A stretch of DNA of 21,542 nt from Candidatus Eiseniibacteriota bacterium (GTDB lineage Bacteria; Eisenbacteria; RBG-16-71-46; JAFGJU01): NCBI GenBank assembly GCA_016928935.1, contig JAFGJU010000013.1, positions 1 to 21,542 on the forward strand, in the 5' to 3' direction. Numbering within the stretch: position 1 is the first letter of the stretch; every line of letters begins with the position of its first letter. The translations under genes were made by a program, and so were the position numbers. The notes under the pieces are model-generated. The model did no database searches and was not told where the DNA came from. It was given only the letters and a program-made list of their open reading frames with translations. Shown here one piece after another: positions 14,713 through 21,537 of the stretch.

Positions 14713-15261
14713 CTACCCGGTCGTCCTGCCGTCGCCGGCGACGACCCTCACCTTGTCCAGGATGTCCACTAGACTCCGCAGCAGCCGGCCCTCGTTCAGC
14801 GCGCGGGAGAACCCGTTCGTGGCTCCGGCCACCACTCGCACCGATTCCCGCTCGGGCCATTCGTTTCGCCTCGCCTGGAGCTGCTTCAGAAGCTCGAGGC
14901 AGGCCTTCTGGTCTTCCAGCTCCATACTGTCGATCGGGTCGAAGAAGATGGTCCCTCCGCCAAGAAGCGGCGCGTCCTGCCTGAGCGAGCGCGACGCCTG
15001 TCTCGTCAGCGTGCGCAGGATGCCGACGAAAGATGTGCGCATCAGGTCGTGCCTGCCCTCACAGTCGATCCGCGTGAAGAGGCCGCCCTGGGAGGGCCTG
15101 TCCCTGTGTATTCTGAGAGCGACACTCTCTCTGAACACTTTGTCTCCTCCGACTACCAGCACGTTCGCGCCCGAACCACGTGCGCGCCCCGCGGCCGGGG
15201 CTGGGTAGCGGAGCTCCTGTTCCCGCGCCTCGGCCTGGTCGACTTTTCCAATCAACCGCAT
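14713..15261 (-). CDS. stand-alone degenerate sigma54-activator AAA+ domain (pseudo-ATPase)
   Basis: A 182-residue protein I do not recognise as a named family, but it aligns collinearly with the AAA+ domain of the large regulator at 15812-21076. ANVLVVGGDKVFRESVALRIH (32-52) matches the Walker A strand and helix, with GESGTGKE replaced by GGDKVFRE. FTRIDCEG (62-69) matches FVPVDCVT. GGTIFFDPIDSM (102-113) matches Walker B, with DE changed to DP. VRVVAGATN (141-149) keeps sensor I. The spacing across the lost GAFTGA loop differs by only one residue. The arginine-finger positions are Leu and Ile. It ends before the lid and has no DNA-binding domain. ATP binding and hydrolysis are unlikely; a regulatory partner or decoy role is inference. 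AAAGGAGG is 6 bases before the ATG. It is 74 bases downstream of a small exported peptide gene, same strand. Confidence 0.8.
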   Translation of the reverse strand: MRLIGKVDQAEAREQELRYPAPAAGRARGSGANVLVVGGDKVFRESVALRIHRDRPSQGGLFTRIDCEGRHDLMRTSFVGILRTLTRQASRSLRQDAPLLGGGTIFFDPIDSMELEDQKACLELLKQLQARRNEWPERESVRVVAGATNGFSRALNEGRLLRSLVDILDKVRVVAGDGRTTG

Positions 15262-15292
15262 CTGTCTCCTCCTTTCCTCACTTGACTGCCCC

Positions 15293-15337
15293 AGCGAGCT
15301 TGCCCGACCGTTGGCTAAACCAATGGATGACCTCGCT
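15293..15337 (-). other. two-level hairpin in the peptide/pseudo-ATPase spacer
   Basis: An outer 6-bp pair (AGCGAG/CTCGCT, 15293-15298 and 15332-15337) encloses an inner hairpin (TTGG/CCAA, 15311-15314 and 15320-15323, 5-base loop). The outer arm overlaps the stop codon of the peptide gene. There is no T-run. It may set the relative expression of the two genes. Confidence 0.28.
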
Positions 15338-15554
15338 AGAGCACAACAGTGCTTCCAACAATCGAAACCGTTTCCAAGAGTATCAACGCGTCGCCCGAAA
15401 GCGAGCCGTCAGGCGGAGGTGGAGTGACGGGTGTGGGTTCGTCCGGGCTGCCGGGAGTGGCCGAGACAGCGCCGATCGTCCCCGACAGAGCCAGGAGCGT
15501 CAGAACGCTGAACACACACACAAACAGTAACCTAATGATGCCTTCGCACCTCAT
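15336..15554 (-). CDS. small exported peptide, unknown function
   Basis: A 72-residue protein with a clear N-terminal signal sequence: hydrophobic stretch about 6-23, likely cleavage after VSA at residue 32. The predicted mature part is 40 residues, with a proline-rich, acidic segment (34-49, including TPPPPDG) and a hydrophobic C-terminal end (56-72, ending STVVL). There is no lipobox. AGAGGAGG stands 8 bases before the ATG, a strong ribosome site that argues for a real gene despite its size. A sigma54-type promoter motif lies about 77-92 bases upstream and the pseudo-ATPase gene follows. I recognise no family. It could be a secreted signal, a small membrane-associated protein or a surface component. 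Confidence 0.65.
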   Translation of the reverse strand: MRCEGIIRLLFVCVFSVLTLLALSGTIGAVSATPGSPDEPTPVTPPPPDGSLSGDALILLETVSIVGSTVVL

Positions 15555-15630
15555 CTGTGAGTCCTCCTCTTCTAACGGCCGGGCAAGTGGGCCGGAACCT
15601 CAGTCGCACACTGCGTGCGTCCGCGAGAGG

Positions 15631-15646
15631 AACAAGTTGCGTGCCA
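15631..15646 (-). promoter_or_regulatory. sigma54 (-24/-12) promoter candidate for the peptide/pseudo-ATPase operon
   Basis: On the minus strand TGGCACG-CAAC-TTGTT (15646 down to 15631). The -24 block TGGCACG is perfect and the spacing is correct; the -12 block differs from TTGCW at one base. The start would be near 15620, 66 bases before the ATG at 15554. The upstream stretch to the regulator's stop (15647-15811) contains a dyad, CGTCA-N7-TGACG (15695-15711), centred about 83 bases before the start, where an enhancer site could lie. The intergenic region 15555-15811 has no other gene. Confidence 0.45.
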
Positions 15647-15811
15647 GCTTCACTTCAAAACAGACATCGCAACTCATTTATCGACAAGAGATTGCGTCAG
15701 CTCGCGTGACGGCCGGTGCGAAGGGACAAGTCGGATGGATGGAAATTGGCGAGCGGGAAGGCCAGAGTGAGCCGACCGTACGGCCGAACGCGATGGGGGA
15801 CATTCGATTAG

Positions 15812-18800
15812 TCAGTCTCGACAGAGCTGGCGAACGTTCAGCCGATACTGCCTGATCTTGTAGCGCACGCTCTGTTCGGAGATGCCAAGGTCCCTGGCGG
15901 CCCTGCTCCTGTTGCCGTTGTGCCTGACAAGGGCCTCGACAAGCATGCGCTTCTCCAGTTCGTCCTTGACGTCCTTAAGTCTTCTGCTGGAGGGTCTTCC
16001 GGGAACCGCCAAGCCGGCGGCCTTCTGCTTCAACTGGTCCGGCAGCAGGCTGAAGGGCACCTCCTGCCCCGGTTGGCACATCACGACGAAGCGCTCGACG
16101 CAGTTCTCCAGCTGCCTGACGTTACCCTCCCAGTCCGCCTCCACGAGGACTTTCATCAGCTCGGGCGTTATTCTTGGCGGGTCGGTGACATCGTTCAGGT
16201 CGCAGTATTTCTTGAGGAAGAACTTGACCAGGCGCGGGATGTCGCCCTTCCTCTGCCTGAGCGGTGGAATCTCTATGGGTATGCCCGATATCCTGTGGTA
16301 GAGGTCGGCCCTGAACCTGCCGCACGCGTATTCCTCGAGAAGGTTCTTGTTCGTGGCGCATATGATGCGCACGTCCACGCTTATGCTGTGCCTCCCGCCG
16401 ATGCGCCTGAATTCCCTCTCCTGAAGGACCCGCAGGAGCTTCGCCTGCAGCTCGTGGCTCATGTCTCCGATCTCGTCCAGGAATATGGTGCCTCCGTCCG
16501 CCTGCTCGAAATAACCGCTCCTCTTGGACACTCCGGTGGCCACTCGGTCCTCTATGCCAAAGAGCTCCCCCTCGATGAGGTCTTTCGGAATCGTGACGCA
16601 GTCCACGGGCACGAAGGCGCCTTCCCTCCTGGGGCTGTTCGAGTGAATCGCTCTGGCCACGAGCTCCTTGCCGGTTCCGCTCTCGCCCACGATTAGCACC
16701 GTGGAGTTGGCCCTGGCCACCTTCTCTATGGCGGCGAACACCGCCCTCATCTCCGGGCTCTCGCCCACTATCTGGTCCACTCGGAACGTCGAGGCCACGT
16801 GTCTTCTGAGCTCAATGTTCTCGCGGTTCAAGAGCTCGTTCGCCCGCTCCAGCTCCTCCCTGAGCCGGCTGTTCTCAACGGCCACTCCTGCCAGGTCGGC
16901 AAACCCCTCCATGAAACCCGCCTGGCGCGGCCCGAACGCTCCGGGCATGCTCCTGTTGTCCAGGTAGATCGCACCCACGACCCTGCCGCGCGCCCTGAGC
17001 GGCACGCACAGCACGGAACGGATCTCGAGCCGGGCCACGCTCTTCACGTCCTTCAGGTCCGGGTCCTCGCATGCGTCGGCGGTGAGCAGCGAGGCGCCGC
17101 CGTGGGCCACCCTCCTCACCACTGTGCGGCTTATCTCAAAGGCGTCCTCTGCCGCGTCGTCCTCCAGCGAGCGGCTCAGCACCTTCTCCATCTCTCCGCT
17201 TTCCTGGTTGACCAGCGCGATGAGCCCTCTCTCGGCCCCGGTCTTTTCTATGGCCAGGTCCATTATCTTGTCCAGTACCGCCGAACACGGCAGAGCAGAG
17301 TTGACCAGCTCCGCCGCCTTGAAAAGAGTGGCTGCGTCGTCCGTGGAGGCATGCGAACCCGGTAGGGCCAGCATCTCCCTGTACGCGCCGGCCAGGGCGG
17401 ACAGGCAGGACAGGCCCTCCAGCCCCGCTTCCATCCTTTCAAATATCAGAGAGGACTCCTCCAGGACTGAGCACGCCTCCCTGAGAGCGTCTGCCTTCTG
17501 CCCGGCCGCGTCCGTGGAGTGCAACTCGGCAGAGCGCACGACGAGGGCCCTGCCTAGGCAGAATAGACTGCGCGCCCTCTCGAGAGCGTCTCCCGCCCCT
17601 CCCAGGACGGAACACGAAGAGCGATAGCTCTCCAGCGCGTCGGCCAGCCGGCCGGACCTCTCCTCCACGATTCCGCGGACTCTCCTCAGAAGACCGGCGT
17701 AGAGCGGCAGCCGGGCCGTGTGCGCCTTCTCAATGCTTCCCAGCTCGAGGCTCGCCTCCTCCACTCTTCCCGCCGAGGCTAGAACCTCCGCGAGCAGAAG
17801 CCTGGCGGCCGTCTTTTCGGTGGAATCGTCCGTTGCCTTCCCGACGGCCGTTTCCGCCCATTGCGCCGCCTTCCCGAGGTCTCCGTTCCTGAGAAACACG
17901 TATCCCAACCCCGTGGCGCAATAAGCCACGCCGTTCGGGTCCCCTGACTTCTCCTTCATGGCCAGGGCCTCCACGTAGTATCTCTCAGCGTCTGCCACGT
18001 TGCCTCTCATACCATGGATTTCTCCTATGTTGCACGCGGTCACGGACCTGTCCATGTCGGGCGTGAATTCCACCGCGAGCCTGTAGCTCTCTTCATTATA
18101 CCTCAGCGCCGGCCCCATTTCTCCTCTCAGACGGTAGAGCGCCGCCACGTTGAGCGCGGTGCGACCGCTTCCGGCCAGATCCCCGCACCTCTTGCGAAGC
18201 TCCACGCACTTGAGGTAGCTGTCCAGGGCCTCATCGAATTTGAGAAGCTCTCGCCTGGCCACACCCAGGTTGTGATAGCAGGTGGCCAGCAGCGTCAGGT
18301 CGCCGCCCGCCTCGGCCTTGAGACAGCCACTCTGTATGGCCGGCTCCGCCTCCTCGGGCCGGCCCATCCTGATGAGCGTAAGGCCCAGGTTGATTAGGCA
18401 GCTGACAGTCGTGCCGGCGTCACCGGCCAGGTCGGCCAGGCGCACCGCCTCCCTGACCCGTGCCTCTGCTTCGGTCAGTCTTCCCAGACGGGCGAGAACC
18501 ACGCTCGCGCGATTGTGGACTAGGGCCATGAGCCGGGGACTCTCCTTCACTGCTGCCAGGGACTCTGCCTGCTCCAGCAGCCTGAGGGCCTCCTCGTAGT
18601 TGAGCATGTTGAACAAAGCCCACGACAGGTCGGCCATGGCCTCTGCCTTGAGCGGCTCCAGTCCCTGTTCCGTCGCGGCGTCGAGGGCAGCCGAAAACCG
18701 GGCCTGGGCATCCGGATAGCGCGACAGCCTGACGTAGAGCCGCCCCAGCCTGAGCGCTGCCGCCACGCCTTCCTCAGTCCCCCTTTCGACGAACCGGAGG

Positions 18801-21076
18801 AGCTCTTCGGAGAGCTCGATGGCTCTTGACAGCTCTCCGGCCCGCTCGGCGGCCTGCGCGGCCGTGTCCAGGAGTCCTCGCAGCGCGTCCGGCCGGCCCG
18901 AGGCGCGAAGCTGAGGCAGCGCCGCCTCCGCCTGCGACAAAGCGGCCTCGTAACGCCCGCTCCCGAACGCGTCGGCCACGGCCGACAGATGGGCGTTCTG
19001 GGCCTTCTCCTGCTGGCCTGACTCCTCGTAATGAAGGGCCAGCACGCCTGCATTCATTCCCTCACCGCTCTCTTCCAGAATTGCCGCCATCCTGCCGTGC
19101 AGCTCCGTCCTGGCCCCCACGGGGATGAGCCCGCGGACGATGGGTGCGGTCACGGCGTGGGAGAAGGCGCAGCGGCCTTGCCCCGCGTGCCTGATGAGTC
19201 CCTTTTCGATCAGGCTTTCGGCTGCAGCCGCCACTCTCCCGGGCTGGCCGGCCAGCAACCTGGTTACTGTTTCGAGCGCGAACACGTTCCCCACGACACA
19301 GGCGGCCATGAGGAAGGCCATCTCCTCCACGGGTAGACCCAACAGCTGACCGGACAGGGCATCGGGCACGCTTAACGACGCAAGGATTTGTGTCTCCTCC
19401 GGGAGCTCACAAAGGAACCTGTGGCCGAGCCGCTTCAGGTGCCCCCTCGCTGCAAGCTGTCTCACAAGCTCCTCGGCAGTGCCGGGGACCCCGCGAGAAA
19501 CGGAGTACACCCAGTCCGTGAGAGCCTCCGGCGCAGCCCGTGACCCCAGCATTGAGGAGACCAGCAACTCTACTCCCTGCCTTGAGAGAGGCCCAAGCTC
19601 CACCGTCACGACAGCCGGATTCGCGCGCAGCTGGGCAAGGAGCGAGCGCGCCTCGGCCCGTGCGTCCAAGGCCACCGGTTCGCAGGTGCACACTATCAGA
19701 AGCGGGAACGCGCGAGTCAAAGCCACGGACTCCGTCAGATTCCGGAGCAGACTCTCCGGTGCCAGATGGACGTCCTCGAACACAACGAGGCAGGGAGCCT
19801 CGTGCGCTGCGCCGGCAGGGTAGATGCTCCCGATCAGGGCCGGGCTGCCGCCGGCGAGGGCCGACACGCTCACTCCACCCTCCGCGGGAGTCGGCGCCGT
19901 CCCCGGCAGCCGACCGCTCCACTCCAATTTCAACACCGCCGAGTGAAGCTCCTGCTCGCCGCACCTCAAGTGCCCCACGCGCAAGCCCTGCGTCGAGGCA
20001 GTGAAACGGAGCCACTCCACGAGCCGACTCTTGCCGGCACCGTGGTTCCCCAGGACGACGAGAAACCCTCCCCTCGCGTCGTCCGTGATTGACGCCAGAG
20101 CCCGCCTCATCGCTTCCAGCTCGGACTGCCTTCCGACCATCTCCGGAGAGACGAGCGTCACCGCCGCGGGCGCGGCCATCGTCGCTCTGTGCGGAAGGCC
20201 GGCCGCGTCCGCGATGGCCTCGGCCAGCTCCTCTGAAGTCTGATAGCGGCGGTCTGGGTCTTTCTCGAGCAGTCTCAGGAGCACGCTCTGCATGCCGGGG
20301 GAAAGGGACGGATTTATGTGCCTGGGCGCGACCGGCTTGGACAGGAGGTGAGCCCTGAGCAGGCCGTCTCCCGAAGCTCCCGGAAATAGCCTTACGCCCG
20401 TCACGGCCTCGTACAGCATGGCGCCGAACGAATAGAGGTCTGCCCTGCCGTCCACCGGCAATCCTCTTATGACCTCGGGTGCGACGTACGCAAGGGTGCC
20501 GCCTGCCAGACCTCTCTCCCTCACCAACCTGGCCAGCCCGAAGTCGGTCAGCGTCACAGCGACGCCCGCGGCATCCGACCGGGGGGTGTCCTGTTCAGGC
20601 TCCGCCAGGACGTTGGAGGGCTTGACGTCTCCGTGCACTATGCCTCGGGCGTGCACGTAACCCAGGGCTTCACATACCTGGAGAGAGGCGGCGGCAACAA
20701 GCTCCGCCGGCCTTCCCTTCATAGCGCGGTCGAAATGCTCTGCCTCCAGATAGTCCATCACGAAATAGGCAGACCGGAAATCGACCGACCCGAAGTCGTG
20801 GACTCTGACTATGCAGGGATGTCTGAGGGAAGAGACGCGGCCGAACTCGAGCTTGAGAAGCTCGACTTCAGTAGGACTGCCTCCCGCCAACGGCAGCAAC
20901 TTGAGCGCCCTGACCCGGCCGCTTTCCTCATCACGGACCTTGAAAACCGCGGCCAGTCCGCCCGAAGAAATCAGCTCCAGGACCCTGTACCTTCTTGGGA
21001 TCAGATGCTCTGGAGTCACGAAGTCGGGTTTGCTGCCCTCCCCCGGGGAAGGCAGGAGAGGATTCCGCCGTTTCAC
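15812..21076 (-). CDS. giant fused regulator: Ser/Thr kinase - AAA ATPase - TPR - GAF - sigma54-type AAA+ - Fis HTH
   Basis: 1754 residues. Kinase (about 30-290): glycine loop SSGGLAAVF (37-45), Lys59, catalytic HGDVKPSN (148-155), DFG 178-180, APE 199-201. STAND-like ATPase (about 313-560): Walker A GNHGAGKS (343-350), Walker B VVFEDVHL (431-438). Helical TPR-type array about 680-1230. GAF about 1258-1405. AAA+ activator domain 1433-1665: GESGTGKE (1464-1471), LDEIGDM (1533-1539), ATN (1574-1576), FRADLYHR (1588-1595), GNVRQLEN (1651-1658). Fis-type HTH 1718-1748. The GAFTGA sigma54-contact loop reads RVATGV (1511-1516), so sigma54 contact is uncertain. The HRD motif is HGD. Presumably cytoplasmic; it would sense via TPR/GAF and bind enhancer DNA. 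The start is GTG with no ribosome site and a promoter whose start falls on it. Signals sensed and targets are unknown. Confidence 0.92.
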   Translation of the reverse strand: MKRRNPLLPSPGEGSKPDFVTPEHLIPRRYRVLELISSGGLAAVFKVRDEESGRVRALKLLPLAGGSPTEVELLKLEFGRVSSLRHPCIVRVHDFGSVDFRSAYFVMDYLEAEHFDRAMKGRPAELVAAASLQVCEALGYVHARGIVHGDVKPSNVLAEPEQDTPRSDAAGVAVTLTDFGLARLVRERGLAGGTLAYVAPEVIRGLPVDGRADLYSFGAMLYEAVTGVRLFPGASGDGLLRAHLLSKPVAPRHINPSLSPGMQSVLLRLLEKDPDRRYQTSEELAEAIADAAGLPHRATMAAPAAVTLVSPEMVGRQSELEAMRRALASITDDARGGFLVVLGNHGAGKSRLVEWLRFTASTQGLRVGHLRCGEQELHSAVLKLEWSGRLPGTAPTPAEGGVSVSALAGGSPALIGSIYPAGAAHEAPCLVVFEDVHLAPESLLRNLTESVALTRAFPLLIVCTCEPVALDARAEARSLLAQLRANPAVVTVELGPLSRQGVELLVSSMLGSRAAPEALTDWVYSVSRGVPGTAEELVRQLAARGHLKRLGHRFLCELPEETQILASLSVPDALSGQLLGLPVEEMAFLMAACVVGNVFALETVTRLLAGQPGRVAAAAESLIEKGLIRHAGQGRCAFSHAVTAPIVRGLIPVGARTELHGRMAAILEESGEGMNAGVLALHYEESGQQEKAQNAHLSAVADAFGSGRYEAALSQAEAALPQLRASGRPDALRGLLDTAAQAAERAGELSRAIELSEELLRFVERGTEEGVAAALRLGRLYVRLSRYPDAQARFSAALDAATEQGLEPLKAEAMADLSWALFNMLNYEEALRLLEQAESLAAVKESPRLMALVHNRASVVLARLGRLTEAEARVREAVRLADLAGDAGTTVSCLINLGLTLIRMGRPEEAEPAIQSGCLKAEAGGDLTLLATCYHNLGVARRELLKFDEALDSYLKCVELRKRCGDLAGSGRTALNVAALYRLRGEMGPALRYNEESYRLAVEFTPDMDRSVTACNIGEIHGMRGNVADAERYYVEALAMKEKSGDPNGVAYCATGLGYVFLRNGDLGKAAQWAETAVGKATDDSTEKTAARLLLAEVLASAGRVEEASLELGSIEKAHTARLPLYAGLLRRVRGIVEERSGRLADALESYRSSCSVLGGAGDALERARSLFCLGRALVVRSAELHSTDAAGQKADALREACSVLEESSLIFERMEAGLEGLSCLSALAGAYREMLALPGSHASTDDAATLFKAAELVNSALPCSAVLDKIMDLAIEKTGAERGLIALVNQESGEMEKVLSRSLEDDAAEDAFEISRTVVRRVAHGGASLLTADACEDPDLKDVKSVARLEIRSVLCVPLRARGRVVGAIYLDNRSMPGAFGPRQAGFMEGFADLAGVAVENSRLREELERANELLNRENIELRRHVASTFRVDQIVGESPEMRAVFAAIEKVARANSTVLIVGESGTGKELVARAIHSNSPRREGAFVPVDCVTIPKDLIEGELFGIEDRVATGVSKRSGYFEQADGGTIFLDEIGDMSHELQAKLLRVLQEREFRRIGGRHSISVDVRIICATNKNLLEEYACGRFRADLYHRISGIPIEIPPLRQRKGDIPRLVKFFLKKYCDLNDVTDPPRITPELMKVLVEADWEGNVRQLENCVERFVVMCQPGQEVPFSLLPDQLKQKAAGLAVPGRPSSRRLKDVKDELEKRMLVEALVRHNGNRSRAARDLGISEQSVRYKIRQYRLNVRQLCRD

Positions 21077-21082
21077 AGCTCA

Positions 21083-21112
21083 TTTGTAGCACGGAACGAC
21101 GGGCGAAATCAA
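21083..21112 (-). promoter_or_regulatory. promoter of the giant regulator, implying a leaderless mRNA
   Basis: On the minus strand TTGATT (21107-21112), an 18-base spacer and TACAAA (21083-21088), with TGC before the -10 (extended -10). Transcription would begin at about 21076, exactly the GTG start codon. This agrees with the absence of a ribosome site there. Confidence 0.5.
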
Positions 21113-21158
21113 GCGAAATGGCCCTCGCGGGCCGTTCGGGGCCCCATGAACAGAAGAC

Positions 21159-21175
21159 GGTCTCTAAAAGAGACC
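21159..21175. promoter_or_regulatory. perfect palindrome upstream of the regulator promoter (operator candidate)
   Basis: GGTCTCT-AAA-AGAGACC, 7-bp arms around a 3-base centre, about 47 bases upstream of the -35 box at 21112. It could be a protein-binding dyad or an RNA hairpin. The minus strand after it (GTCTTCTGTTC) is only mildly T-rich, so termination is less likely. Confidence 0.35.
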
Positions 21176-21177
21176 CC

Positions 21178-21193
21178 AAAAGGAGCGGGCTCC
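21178..21193 (-). terminator. small terminator-like hairpin
   Basis: On the minus strand GGAGC-CC-GCTCC is followed directly by TTTT. A five-base stem with a two-base loop is short; effective pairing may be four bases with a four-base loop. It could end a leftward transcript from the right-edge promoter. Confidence 0.25.
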
Positions 21194-21195
21194 CC

Positions 21196-21225
21196 ATCAT
21201 ACTCCGTGGCTTCAACAAGACGCAA
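21196..21225 (-). promoter_or_regulatory. second sigma70 promoter candidate for the giant regulator
   Basis: On the minus strand TTGCGT (21220-21225), an 18-base spacer and TATGAT (21196-21201). It would give a leader of about 113 bases containing the 21159-21175 dyad. The -10 is good and the -35 weak. Confidence 0.25.
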
Positions 21226-21520
21226 GGGAGGCATCAGCCCGACCGCTAAGAGGTCGTGACTCCGTGAAGCACCACGCGAGTAACAGGGAGCCTAGCCGTG
21301 CAATCTCGAGCACGTGGAGGTATTGTCGTGCGTCTGTCCGAGAAATTCCGGCTGCGTTGTCCCGTTCGCACTCCTCAACTCTTGGCTTTTCTCCAGTGCA
21401 AAGGTTCTGAGCCGCGACCGCAATCTGCCTGTGGCTGCCCTGTTGCCTTCTTGGCCGATTGCTCCTGCCGGGGTTGGTTGAACAGGTCGCGGCATCAGAG
21501 CCCATTGCGTCAAACCTCTA

Positions 21521-21537
21521 TTGCACGGGCCGTGCCA
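21521..21537 (-). promoter_or_regulatory. sigma54 (-24/-12) promoter candidate at the right edge
   Basis: On the minus strand TGGCACG-GCCC-GTGCAA (21537 down to 21520). The -24 block is perfect, the spacing correct, and the -12 block is GTGCA instead of TTGCA. The start would be near 21511, reading leftward into the gene-poor stretch before the giant regulator. The motif also contains the near-palindrome GCACGG-G-CCGTGC. Confidence 0.4.

Noticed and set aside
21212..21513. Minus-strand open frames of 73 and 97 codons downstream of the right-edge sigma54-like site.
   Set aside because: No ribosome sites, no signal or domain features, and composition unlike the real genes. They remain possible but cannot be supported.
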